Origin: CAWEWH01 sp963812775
GTDB taxonomy: Bacteria; Pseudomonadota; Alphaproteobacteria; Rhizobiales; Beijerinckiaceae
Reading direction: 5' to 3'
DNA length: 64,000 bases
Assembly (NCBI GenBank): GCA_963812775.1
Contig: CAWEWH010000007.1
Coordinates: 620,001 to 684,000 of the forward strand
Below the pieces are notes generated by a model. It searched no databases and was not told the origin of the DNA. It saw only the letters and a list, made by a program, of their open reading frames with translations. This document shows positions 56,147-64,000 of this stretch, piece after piece; the stretch's first letter is position 1, and each line of letters opens with the position of its first letter. The position numbers and the translations under genes are program-made.

Positions 56147-56309
56147 TCAAACGCTCTGGCGCTGCATTGCTGCAGTTTTGAGCCATTCTGCTGAGGTTTC
56201 CGTTAATCGTCGTGCGCGCGCGTCGGCGAACACGGTAAGGATGGATCAACCTCATCGCCAACCGCCCGGATGGCTGGCGAATTGCCGGGTTTGATGCCGG
56301 CCGGCGTTC

Positions 56310-56627
56310 TCAGCGGTGCCAGGTGGTGACGATGCGCGCCATGGGGCCGATCAGCGTGAATCCGCTCCAGCGGCTGTTTGAGGGAGCCGCAATCATCTGG
56401 TGGGCGGCCGCGATGGCGTCCTGGTCACCTCCAGCGACAAGCTCCTCGACCCCGCCGATCTCGATGCCGCGACCGATCAGATAGACACGGTAGCGCGTGC
56501 CCGACGGGGCATTGCCCGTCTCGGGGACCCGAGGAGCGGCCTCTTTGGCTGCGACAGCGGGTCGTGGCGATTCGAGGTGGCTCGGATAGACCGCCGTATG
56601 TCTTGCAGTGGCGCGCGCCTGACCCAT
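56310..56627 (-). CDS. small hypothetical protein
   Basis: 105 residues. The C-terminal half (YRVYLIGRGIEIGGVEELVAGGDQDAIAAAHQMI...GFTLIGPMARIV) has the beta-alpha-beta shape of a short rhizobial family usually written YRxYxLDxxGxI...ADDDxAA. AAGGTG lies before the ATG at 56627. Unknown function. Confidence 0.55.
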   Translation of the reverse strand: MGQARATARHTAVYPSHLESPRPAVAAKEAAPRVPETGNAPSGTRYRVYLIGRGIEIGGVEELVAGGDQDAIAAAHQMIAAPSNSRWSGFTLIGPMARIVTTWHR

Positions 56628-56834
56628 CGGGACACCTTTATGCTACTGGCCCCTTCTGCCTAGCAGGCGCGCCGGCAATTCCCTTGATGAAAGTCAATTC
56701 CGAGCCCGCGGGGGTTGGGTCGGGGCCTGGCGCTGGAGGAGCGGGAGGCCGCACCGCTCGCCCCCTGGCGATTGTGTCGGCCCGCGGATCGATGCCATTG
56801 TCGGCGGCCGCGGCGCTGGCCGGGGAGGGGGATC

Positions 56835-57302
56835 ATGGAAACGCTCGGACTGGGCTTTCATTTCGAGGATCTGCCCGTCGGGCGCCAATTCAAGACCATC
56901 GGCCGCACCATCACCGAGCCGGACATCGTCAATTTCGTGAACTGCACCGGCATGACGGAGGTGCTGTTTACCAACCTCGAATATCTCGCGCACGAGTCGG
57001 ACATCAAAGGGCGGCTGGCGCCGGGCGCGCTGGTGTTCTGCTTCGCGGAGGGCCTTCTCATCACCTCGTCGATCCAAAAGACCGGCGTCGCCTTCCTGAA
57101 CATGGAGTTCGACGTCAAGGGCCCGACTTTCGCGGGCGACACGATCCACGTCGAATGCGAGGTCGTCGAAGCGCGCCGCAGCAACAGCCGGCCCGACCGC
57201 GGGCTGGTGCGCACCCGCAACGTCGTGCGCAAGCAGGACGGCGCCGTCGCCATCGAGTACACGCCGTTGCGCATGATCAAGGCGCGCGGCGACGCCAGCT
57301 AG
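56835..57302 (+). CDS. MaoC-like (hot-dog fold) protein
   Basis: 155 residues. GRTITEPDIVNFVNCTGMTEVLFTNLEYL and GRLAPGALVFCFAEGLLI give the MaoC fold, with GDTIHVECEVVEARRSNSRPDRGLVRTRN following. The usual hydratase motif GDxNPxHxD is GMTEVLF here, so the catalytic Asp and His are not in place; members like this are common beside CoA-transferases. GGAGGGGG lies before the ATG. It is first of the acyl-CoA cluster. Confidence 0.8.
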   Translation: METLGLGFHFEDLPVGRQFKTIGRTITEPDIVNFVNCTGMTEVLFTNLEYLAHESDIKGRLAPGALVFCFAEGLLITSSIQKTGVAFLNMEFDVKGPTFAGDTIHVECEVVEARRSNSRPDRGLVRTRNVVRKQDGAVAIEYTPLRMIKARGDAS

Positions 57303-57460
57303 CCACCTCCGGCCCGTCGCCATGCCGAGAGGGCGGCCCTGTCCAGCACGGGCGGTGCCTTGACGGGCATGCGGCGCGCTTCTAGGCCTGCGGAAGCTTT
57401 GTTGGGCAACTGGGCCATGCAGCCGGCCATGAGGCTGCCGCACGGCCGCAGAGGGACGAT

Positions 57461-58750
57461 ATGGGTCGGCCTCAGCTTCCGCCGCCGGTGCCGCGACCGG
57501 CAAACGCCAAGAAGGCGCTGGCAGGCATCGTCGTCATCGACTTCACGCGCCTGATCGCCGGGCCATATGCGACGTTGTTGCTGGCGGATCTCGGCGCCGA
57601 CGTCATCAAGATCGAGAATCCTGGCGGCGGCGACGACGCGCGCAGCTTGCGGCCGCCGGACCTGGGGGGCGAGAGCTCGCTCTATCTGTGGGCGAACCGC
57701 AACAAGCGCAGCATCGCGCTCGATTTGCGTTCGCCGGCCGGCAAGCAGGTGGCACTCGATCTTGCCGCCAAAGCTGACGTGGTGGTGGAGAATTTCTCTG
57801 CCGGCGTCATGGAGCGCCTCGGCCTCTCCTACGAGGCGCTGTCGAAGATCAATCCTCGCCTCATCTATTGTGCGGTCTCGGCATTTGGACGAAGCGGCGA
57901 GTTCGCGTGGCGGCCGGGCTACGATCCCGTCGCCCAGGCCGAAAGCGGCTTCCTGTCGCTGAACGGCTTCCCCGAGCACGATCCGGTACGCGTCGGATCG
58001 TCGATCATCGACATCTCGACCGCGATGATGGCCTGCAACGCCGTTCTGGCGGCGCTCGTCGCGCGCGAGCGACACGGCATCGGCCAATATGTCGAGACGG
58101 CACTGTTCGACGATGCTGTCGCCGTGACCGGCCAGTACGGCATGAACTTCCTCATGACCGGGGAAAACCAGGAGCGCTTCGGCAATGGCTCCAAGACGGC
58201 GGAGCCGGTTGGCCTCTACCACTGCAGCGACGGACCGATCTATGTCGCCTGCGCCAACGATCGGACTTTCCAGCGCCTCGTCATCGATGTGCTCGGCCTG
58301 CCGGAGCTCGCCAACCAACCCGACTACAAGACCAACGAGCGGCGCATCGCCAACGCGGCGGCTTTGACCGCCAGGCTGAAGGAGGCATTCCTCAAGGGCA
58401 CGCGGCAAGCGAACCTCGAGAGGGCGCAGCGCGCCGGCGTGCCGATGGGCCTCGTGCGGAGCATCGCGGAGGGATTTACGAGCCCCGAGATCGTTGATCG
58501 CGGCGTCTTGTCGGAGATCCCGCATCCGACCGCCGGCACCGTCCCCAATATTGCAGCCCCGTTCCGCCTCGAGGGTACGCCGCTCGTCGACCCGGTGGCC
58601 GCGCCGCTGCTCGGGCAGCATCGCGACGAGATCCTTTCCGGGCTGCTCGGCTATGATCAAAAGGAGATCGACCGCCTTGCCGCCTGCGGCGCCTTCGACG
58701 GCGCCGAGCCGGCGGCTGGCGCCAAGGTCGCCACCGGCGGCAAGCGGTAG
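57461..58750 (+). CDS. class III CoA-transferase (CaiB/BaiF), copy 1
   Basis: 429 residues. The family opening GIVVIDFTRLIAGPYATLLLADLGADVIKIENPGGGDDAR, NRNKRSIALDLRSPAGK, and an Asp in PGYDPVAQAESGFLS at the catalytic position of formyl-CoA transferase. It transfers CoA between carboxylates without ATP. The substrate is unknown. It has AGAGGGACG before the ATG and is followed by copy 2 after 48 bases. Confidence 0.88.
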   Translation: MGRPQLPPPVPRPANAKKALAGIVVIDFTRLIAGPYATLLLADLGADVIKIENPGGGDDARSLRPPDLGGESSLYLWANRNKRSIALDLRSPAGKQVALDLAAKADVVVENFSAGVMERLGLSYEALSKINPRLIYCAVSAFGRSGEFAWRPGYDPVAQAESGFLSLNGFPEHDPVRVGSSIIDISTAMMACNAVLAALVARERHGIGQYVETALFDDAVAVTGQYGMNFLMTGENQERFGNGSKTAEPVGLYHCSDGPIYVACANDRTFQRLVIDVLGLPELANQPDYKTNERRIANAAALTARLKEAFLKGTRQANLERAQRAGVPMGLVRSIAEGFTSPEIVDRGVLSEIPHPTAGTVPNIAAPFRLEGTPLVDPVAAPLLGQHRDEILSGLLGYDQKEIDRLAACGAFDGAEPAAGAKVATGGKR

Positions 58751-58798
58751 GGTAAGGCAAATTTTCGCGGCGCGCGCGTCGCAGGGAGAGACAAAGCC

Positions 58799-59956
58799 AT
58801 GGGACCACTGGAGGGGATCAAGATCATCGAGTTCGCGGGCATCGGACCGGGGCCGTTCTGCTGCATGCTGCTCTCCGACATGGGCGCGGAAGTGGTCCGC
58901 ATCGATCGCGTCGAGCCGGCCGATCTCGGCACGCCGACCGAGCCGCGCTTCAGCCTCCTGAACCGCGGGCGGCATTCGATTGCCCTCGACCTCAAGCAGC
59001 CGCAGGACGTTGCCGTCGCCAGAGCCTTGGTGGCGAAGGCGGACGCGCTGGTCGAGGGGTATCGGCCCGGCGTCATGGAGCGGCTGGGCCTCGGTCCCGA
59101 CGAATGCCTGAAGGCCAATCCGCGACTGGTCTACGGCCGCATGACGGGCTGGGGCCAGGAAGGGCCATTGGCCCACGCGGCGGGCCACGACATCAACTAC
59201 ATCGCGCTCGTCGGCGCCTTGCACGCCATCGGTCAAAGGAACGGCCCGCCTGTCCCGCCGCTCAATCTGGTCGGCGACTTCGGCGGCGGCGCCCTCTACA
59301 TGGCGTTCGGCCTCGTGTGCGGACTGCTCGAGGCGCGGAAGTCCGGCAAGGGACAGGTGATCGATGCCGCCATGGTCGATGGCGCCGCCTCGCTCATCAC
59401 CAGCCTCTTCGGCGGCAGGGCGGCTGGCACCTGGATCGACGAGCGTGGCCGCAATGCGCTGAACGGTGGCGCGCACTACTACAACCCCTACGAAACGAAG
59501 GACGGCAAGTACATTTCGGTCGCGTCGATCGAGGTTCGCTTCTACCGCGAGCTGCTGGAGCGGCTCGGCCTCAAGGACGAGATCGAGACGAAGCAGAACG
59601 ACAGGGCGGGCTGGGATGCGGCCAAGGAAAAGTTGACCGCCTTGTTCAAGACCAAGACCCGCGACGAGTGGTGCGAGATCCTGGAAGGCACCGATGTCTG
59701 CTTCGCGCCGGTGCTCAATCTGGACGAGGCGATGCAGCATCCCCACAACAAGGCGCGCGGCCTCTTCGTCGAGGTTGCGGGGATTCCGCAGCCGGGTCCG
59801 GCGCCGCGCTTCAGCCGCACCAAGCCGCGCGTGCAGGGGCCGCCGCCGCGGCCCGGCCAACATACGCAAGAGGTGCTTGCCCGCTGGGGCATCGCGCGCG
59901 AGGAAAGAGAGGCACCTGTCGCTCGGGCGGCGGGCTCGCAGAGGACCAGGGGCTAG
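58799..59956 (+). CDS. class III CoA-transferase, alpha-methylacyl-CoA racemase-like, copy 2
   Basis: 385 residues. The opening IKIIEFAGIGPGPFCCMLLSDMGAEVVRIDR is the AMACR form rather than the plain transferase form, with GWGQEGPLAHAAGHDINYIAL supplying the His/Asp pair and PPLNLVGDFGGGALY the second Asp. Such enzymes epimerise 2-methylacyl-CoA esters. It suggests a branched-chain or isoprenoid acid as cluster substrate; that is inference. The tail after residue 350 is loose and basic. Confidence 0.88.
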   Translation: MGPLEGIKIIEFAGIGPGPFCCMLLSDMGAEVVRIDRVEPADLGTPTEPRFSLLNRGRHSIALDLKQPQDVAVARALVAKADALVEGYRPGVMERLGLGPDECLKANPRLVYGRMTGWGQEGPLAHAAGHDINYIALVGALHAIGQRNGPPVPPLNLVGDFGGGALYMAFGLVCGLLEARKSGKGQVIDAAMVDGAASLITSLFGGRAAGTWIDERGRNALNGGAHYYNPYETKDGKYISVASIEVRFYRELLERLGLKDEIETKQNDRAGWDAAKEKLTALFKTKTRDEWCEILEGTDVCFAPVLNLDEAMQHPHNKARGLFVEVAGIPQPGPAPRFSRTKPRVQGPPPRPGQHTQEVLARWGIAREEREAPVARAAGSQRTRG

Positions 59957-59957
59957 T

Positions 59958-60055
59958 GCATGATCCCGAAAAGTGTGCGCGGTTTTCGGATAAGATCATG
60001 CATCAATCAAGACTTCTAGAGCGCGCATGCGATGGCTCCTGATCGCATCGCGCTC
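59958..60055. repeat. CCGAAAA/TTTTCGG palindromic element, copy 2, plus a second hairpin
   Basis: GCATGATC (59958-59965) and GATCATGC (59994-60001) enclose CCGAAAA and TTTTCGG; a second imperfect hairpin GAGCGCG...CGCGCTC follows (60019-60055). The first half matches 39056-39095, and its right arm recurs at 63449-63481. It divides copies 2 and 3 of the CoA-transferase genes. Confidence 0.8.
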
Positions 60056-60154
60056 CAGGCCGCCAGCGCGTTTGCTTGACGCTGGCAAACGGGATGATCA
60101 AGGTTGCGGGCTCAGGCCCAATAGGGCGGCGACGGGGACGTGAAAGGAACGGCG

Positions 60155-61306
60155 ATGTCTGGAGTGCTTGAAGGTATTCGCGTCCTCGATTTTGGCCGCT
60201 ACATCGCGGCGCCGTTTTGCGCCGCCTTGCTGGCCGACATGGGCGCGGAGGTGATCCGCATCGACCGGGAAGGCGGCAACGAGGACCGTTGGCTGGTGCC
60301 GGCCACCCGCGACGGCGAGGGCTGCACCTTCCTGCAGGTCAACCGCAACAAGATGGGTGTGACGCTCGACATCACCACGCCGGAGGGCCGAGAAGCGCTC
60401 AACGCGCTCGTCGCGACGGCCGACGTGGTGGTCACCAACATGCCGAAGGAATCGCTGAAGGGCCTCGGTCTCGACTACGACTCGCTCGCCAAGATCAAGC
60501 CGGACATCATCTGCACCAACGTGTCCACCTTCGGGTCGATCGGTCGCTACCGCAACCGCTTGGGTTTCGACATGCTGGCGCAAGCCATGGCTGGGCCGAT
60601 GCATCTGACCGGCGACGGCGTCACGCCGATGCGCGCCGGCGTCCCGTTCTGTGACTATGGCACGGCGCTTTGCGCGGCGCTCGGAACGCTCGCCGCCATC
60701 ATCGAGAGGCAGAAGTCGGGCAAGGGCCAGCTGGTCGAGGCGGCGCTGCTGCACACGGCGCTCACCATGACGTCCGGGGCGCTCATCGAGCAATCCCTGC
60801 TCAAGACCGACCGGCGCGCGACCGTCAACCGCTCGCCGGTCTCCGGCCCCAGCGATTGCTACAAGACCAAGAACGGGTGGATTTTCCTTGCCGCCATCAG
60901 CAATCCGATTTTCAAGCGCCTGTGCAACCTGATCGGCGAAGAAGCCTGGCTCACCGATCCTCGCTTCAAGAACGATCTGGCGCGCGGCGATCACGGCGAC
61001 ATCCTGAGCGCGCGCATGCAGGAATGGTGCGGCGCGCGCACCAACGATCAAGCCATCGCCGAATTGGAAAAGGCCAGGGTTCCATGCGGCCCCGTGTTCG
61101 CGCCGCAGCAGGCCCTCGAGGATGCCCATATCCGCGAGGAGGGCTTCCTGCAGCCGACCGCTCACCCGCGTCTGGAGGGCCTGGCGCCGCTGGTCACGAC
61201 GCCGTTCCGCCTGTCACGCACGCCGTGCACGATCGAGCGCCCAGCGCCGACCCTCGGCCAGCACAACGCCACGTACATCAAGACTCGCAAGCGCAATGTC
61301 GCCTAG
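60155..61306 (+). CDS. class III CoA-transferase, copy 3
   Basis: 383 residues from the ATG at 60155 (AAAGGA upstream). GIRVLDFGRYIAAPFCAALLADMGAEVIRIDREGGNEDR, NRNKMGVTLDITTPEGREALN, and RLGFDMLAQAMAGPMHLTGD with Asp at the catalytic place. It is closer in length to bile-acid and carnitine types than copy 1. It is followed within 36 bases by the acyl-CoA synthetase. Confidence 0.88.
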   Translation: MSGVLEGIRVLDFGRYIAAPFCAALLADMGAEVIRIDREGGNEDRWLVPATRDGEGCTFLQVNRNKMGVTLDITTPEGREALNALVATADVVVTNMPKESLKGLGLDYDSLAKIKPDIICTNVSTFGSIGRYRNRLGFDMLAQAMAGPMHLTGDGVTPMRAGVPFCDYGTALCAALGTLAAIIERQKSGKGQLVEAALLHTALTMTSGALIEQSLLKTDRRATVNRSPVSGPSDCYKTKNGWIFLAAISNPIFKRLCNLIGEEAWLTDPRFKNDLARGDHGDILSARMQEWCGARTNDQAIAELEKARVPCGPVFAPQQALEDAHIREEGFLQPTAHPRLEGLAPLVTTPFRLSRTPCTIERPAPTLGQHNATYIKTRKRNVA

Positions 61307-61341
61307 CGCATGACGGCGTGGGCGCGGTGCGAGTGGACGAG

Positions 61342-63447
61342 ATGGACATGACGCGGCCGCCGACCGCCTCGCTCGATTTGCTGTTTCGGCCGCGCTCGAT
61401 TGCGGTGATCGGCGCATCCGGAACGCCGACGAAAATCGGCGGCGTGCCCATCGCGCATCTCCTGCGCTATGGCTTTCGCGGCCCGATCTATCCGGTCAAT
61501 CCGGCCCACAAAGAGATCCAGGGCCTGCGCGCCTATCCCAAGGTTGCGGCCATCGGCAAGCCCGTCGATCTCGCCATCGTCGCGGTTCCCGCCGCGGGCG
61601 TGAAGGAGGCGCTTACCGAAGCTGCCGCCGCCAACGTCGGCGCCATCGTGCTGTTCTCGTCGGGCTTCGCCGAGATCGGAGAGGACGGCGCCCGCGCCCA
61701 GCACGAGATCGGGGGTCTGGCGCGCCAGAGCGGCATGCGCATCCTCGGCCCCAATTGCCTCGGCGTGATGAGCGGCGAGTCCGCCGTTTACGCCACCTTC
61801 AGCCCGACGCCCACCACCGGTATCGCGCCACAGGGCGGCATCGGGCTCGTTAGCCAGTCAGGCGCCTTCGGCGCCTTCGCGTATGCGCTGGCCCGCGACA
61901 GGAACCTTGGCCTCAGTCACTGGGTCACCACCGGCAATGAGTGCGATATCGACGTGGCCGACTGCCTCGACTGGCTCGTCGACGATCCCGCCACCAAGGT
62001 TGTCCTCGCCTATGTCGAAGGCTGCCGTGACGGGCCGCGTTTCGTCGCCGCGCTGAGAAAAGCGCGGTCCGCCGGCAAGCCGGTCGTCATCGTGAAGGTT
62101 GGGCGCACCGAACTCGGCGCCGCCGCCGCGGCGTCCCACACCGCGGCTCTCGCCGGCGCCGACGCCGTCTACGATGCGGTCTTCGAGCAATGCGGGGCCT
62201 ATCGCGCCGCCACGATCACCGAGGCGTTCAACGTGGCCTATGCCGCGTCCGTCGCCGGGCTGCCGCGCGGCCGCACCATCGGCATGCTGACCGTCTCGGG
62301 CGGCGCCGGCGTGCTCATGGCCGACGCCGCCGCGAGCGCCGGGCTCGACGCGCCGCCGCTCCCCGACGCTGCGCAGAAGCAAATATTGACGCGCATTCCC
62401 TTCGCGGCGCCACGCAATCCCGTCGATGTGACCGGCCAGGTCACCAGCGACCGGGAAGTGTTGCCGCTCGCCTATTCGCTGATGCTCCGGGAAGGGAACT
62501 ACGACAGCCTCGTGTCCTTCCAGGCAGCGGCGGGATTGTCGCCGCTGCGCGGTCCCGAGATGGCGCAGCAGGCATGCGACATGCGCGCCAGGTTTCCTGA
62601 CCGGGTGATCGCCATTGTCAGCCTTTTCACGCCCGAGCTGCAGCGCACGCTCGATGACGCCAAGGTGCTGACCTTCGCCGATCCGAGCGAGGCGGTGCGC
62701 GCCATCGCGGCCATCGCCAACCTCGCGGCGGCGCCCGCGGCCACTCCCCCGACCGTGCGGCGGGATTCGATCAGCTTGCCGCGCGGCCCCTTGAACGAGG
62801 TCGAGGCGATGGCGTGTCTTGAGGCGGCCGGCATCCCGATGGTGCGGCGCGCGCTCGCCCGCGACAGGGACGCTGCCATGGTGGCGGCCGATACCGTCGG
62901 CTATCCCGTCGTCGCCAAGATCGTCTCGCCCGACATCCTGCACAAGACCGATGTCGGCGGTGTGCTGCTCAATCTGGCGAGCCGCGAGGCGGTCGGCGGC
63001 GCGTTCGACACGCTCATGTCGCGCGCCAAGGCGCTGCCCGAGGCGCGCCTCGACGGCGTCATGATCGCGCCCATGGTCAAGGGCGGGGTCGAGTGCATCC
63101 TCGGCATCCACCGCGATCCGGTCTTCGGCCCGGTCGTCATGTTCGGACTCGGCGGTGTTCTTGTCGAAGCCCTCCAGGATGTGAGCTTCCGGCTGGCACC
63201 CTTCGATAAGGCCGAGGCCCATCGCATGATCGACGCCATCAAGGCGCGCCGCGTGCTCGACGGCTGGCGCGGCAGCCCGCCCGCCGACCTTGACGCCCTT
63301 GCCGCCGCGCTCACCGCGCTGTCGCACTTCGCGGTCGCGGCCGGCGATCGCCTCCTCAGCGTCGACATCAACCCGTTCGTCGCCATGCCGCGCGGGCAGG
63401 GGGCGCTTGCGCTCGACGCGGTGGTGGTCACGGACGGCAAGGGCTGA
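61342..63447 (+). CDS. ADP-forming acyl-CoA synthetase (acetate-CoA ligase family)
   Basis: 701 residues. The CoA-binding domain (LFRPRSIAVIGASGTPTKIGG..., about 10-110) is followed by succinyl-CoA-ligase-like domains with the phospho-His in ASHTAALAGADAVYDAVF, and a C-terminal ATP-grasp domain (ALARDRDAAMVAADTVGYPVVAKIVSPDILHKTDVGGV and GVECILGIHRDPVFGPVVMFGLGGVLVE). It activates an acid to its CoA thioester with ATP to ADP. The ATG at 61342 was chosen; in-frame GTGs at 61327 and 61333 are alternatives. No GNAT domain is fused. Confidence 0.88.
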   Translation: MDMTRPPTASLDLLFRPRSIAVIGASGTPTKIGGVPIAHLLRYGFRGPIYPVNPAHKEIQGLRAYPKVAAIGKPVDLAIVAVPAAGVKEALTEAAAANVGAIVLFSSGFAEIGEDGARAQHEIGGLARQSGMRILGPNCLGVMSGESAVYATFSPTPTTGIAPQGGIGLVSQSGAFGAFAYALARDRNLGLSHWVTTGNECDIDVADCLDWLVDDPATKVVLAYVEGCRDGPRFVAALRKARSAGKPVVIVKVGRTELGAAAAASHTAALAGADAVYDAVFEQCGAYRAATITEAFNVAYAASVAGLPRGRTIGMLTVSGGAGVLMADAAASAGLDAPPLPDAAQKQILTRIPFAAPRNPVDVTGQVTSDREVLPLAYSLMLREGNYDSLVSFQAAAGLSPLRGPEMAQQACDMRARFPDRVIAIVSLFTPELQRTLDDAKVLTFADPSEAVRAIAAIANLAAAPAATPPTVRRDSISLPRGPLNEVEAMACLEAAGIPMVRRALARDRDAAMVAADTVGYPVVAKIVSPDILHKTDVGGVLLNLASREAVGGAFDTLMSRAKALPEARLDGVMIAPMVKGGVECILGIHRDPVFGPVVMFGLGGVLVEALQDVSFRLAPFDKAEAHRMIDAIKARRVLDGWRGSPPADLDALAAALTALSHFAVAAGDRLLSVDINPFVAMPRGQGALALDAVVVTDGKG

Positions 63448-63448
63448 T

Positions 63449-63481
63449 CGGCCGTTTTTTCGGGTAGGATCATGCGCAATC
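63449..63481. repeat. partial copy of the TTTTCGG/GATCATGC element
   Basis: GGCCGTTTTTTCGGGTAGGATCATGCGC repeats the right half of the element at 59958-60001. It lies between the synthetase stop and the nitronate monooxygenase. Confidence 0.5.
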
Positions 63482-63497
63482 GGGATGGAGGTCCGCC

Positions 63498-64000
63498 ATG
63501 AAGTCGGCAATGTGCGAGCGGTTCGGCATCGAGTTTCCGTTGTTTGCCTTCAGCCATTGCCGCGACGTGGTGGCCGAGGTCAGCAAGGCCGGCGGCTTCG
63601 GGGTTTTCGGCGCCTCGCGCCTGCCGCCGGAGCTCTTGGAAGAGGAGCTGCGTTGGATCGACGATCACGTCCAGGGCAAGCCTTATGGCGTGGACGTCCT
63701 GATCCCCAACAAGCTCGAGAACAAGGACAAGTCACCGCCCGCCACCGAGCTGTGGGAGCGGATCCCGGCGGAGCACCGCGACTTTGTCACGGACCTGTTC
63801 GCGCGCCATGACATCGATGCAAGCCGCCTCTGGGAGGGTGGCATCGGCCACAATGTCGGCGACTATCTGCGCGTGTCCGGCGCCGCCAAGCTGCTCGATG
63901 TCGCCTTCGCGCATCCCATCAAGCTGATCGTCAACGCGCTTGGGGTGCCGCCGCCCATGATGTTCGAGCGGGCGCGGGCCAAGGGAATCCCGGTCGGCGC
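63498..64000 (+). CDS. nitronate monooxygenase-like flavoprotein (partial, 3' end outside window)
   Basis: 167 codons seen. MKSAMCERFGIEFPLFAFSHCRDVVAEVSKAGGFGVFGASRLPPELLEEEL is the TIM-barrel opening of the 2-nitropropane dioxygenase/NMO family, and PYGVDVLIPNKLE and LDVAFAHPIKLIVNALGVPP continue it. GGAGG lies 7 bases before the ATG. Members of this group next to CoA-transferase genes may act as enoyl reductases rather than on nitronates. Confidence 0.82.
   Translation, partial: MKSAMCERFGIEFPLFAFSHCRDVVAEVSKAGGFGVFGASRLPPELLEEELRWIDDHVQGKPYGVDVLIPNKLENKDKSPPATELWERIPAEHRDFVTDLFARHDIDASRLWEGGIGHNVGDYLRVSGAAKLLDVAFAHPIKLIVNALGVPPPMMFERARAKGIPVG

Noticed and set aside
57299..59869. 856-codon open frame on the minus strand
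   Set aside because: Antisense to two CoA-transferase genes with clear motifs; no motif in the shadow.

Overview
This is a high-GC (about two-thirds G+C by eye) chromosomal segment of an alphaproteobacterium, most likely of the order Hyphomicrobiales (Rhizobiales). The case rests on two gene orders typical of that order (isoaspartyl methyltransferase-like / tolC / popZ / valS at 8.6-14.5 kb and gyrA / coaD / cyclophilins / queA / tgt at 41.4-48.6 kb), an ExoR-like Sel1-repeat protein, a Mur-type dyad in front of mntH, DUF1127 and DUF899 proteins, and several families of dispersed palindromes of a rhizobial type. Genus cannot be fixed from the sequence alone; a Xanthobacteraceae/Bradyrhizobium-like relative is my guess. 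No rRNA, CRISPR array, transposase or plasmid replication gene was seen.

Layout. 0-4.3 kb: a leftward FAD-oxidoreductase/DUF1365 pair (lipid-modification type), a Nudix hydrolase, and a translationally coupled DUF899 / epoxide-hydrolase-like pair. 4.5-8.3 kb: a gene-poor, lower-GC accessory patch with a MerR remnant, orphan small proteins, two copies of a short RRFPPPW protein family (one frameshifted, one truncated) and a structured small-RNA candidate, ending at the 3' end of tRNA-Asn; tRNA-Cys follows. 8.6-15.7 kb: housekeeping block with tolC, popZ, valS, then a methanethiol methyltransferase (mddA) and DUF1127. 15.9-23.6 kb: a winged-helix/TPR regulator, a von Willebrand A protein, an MFS transporter, a frameshifted extradiol dioxygenase and mntH under a perfect Mur-like dyad. 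24-28.3 kb: ilvD overlapping an exoR-like gene, then a MerR regulator and a glutathione S-transferase, both full of single-base indels. 28.4-41.2 kb: secreted proteins of unknown function, a CHASE2 adenylate cyclase / xthA / DUF2177 operon, two lytic transglycosylases, a 40-residue secreted peptide with a strong terminator, a drug-type MFS pump, RidA and an alpha/beta hydrolase. 41.4-49.7 kb: gyrA to tgt and a serine hydrolase. 49.7-56.6 kb: two DUF4864 proteins, an aminoglycoside-phosphotransferase-like gene, a quinone-oxidoreductase-like enzyme, an SGNH-like protein, a HemD-like protein and a degenerate globin-coupled sensor. 56.8-64 kb: an acyl-CoA cluster with a MaoC-like protein, three class III CoA-transferases, an ADP-forming acyl-CoA synthetase and the start of a nitronate monooxygenase.

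Working together: the last cluster looks like a CoA-thioester catabolic route for an unidentified acid; gyrA-coaD-ppi-ppi-queA-tgt is a classic rhizobial housekeeping string with the queuosine enzymes adjacent. Ten genes carry one or more single-base indels that leave conserved motifs intact in alternating frames, concentrated at 27.1-28.2 kb and 46.9-48.4 kb. That pattern fits consensus errors better than decay, and reading frames there should be treated as provisional.
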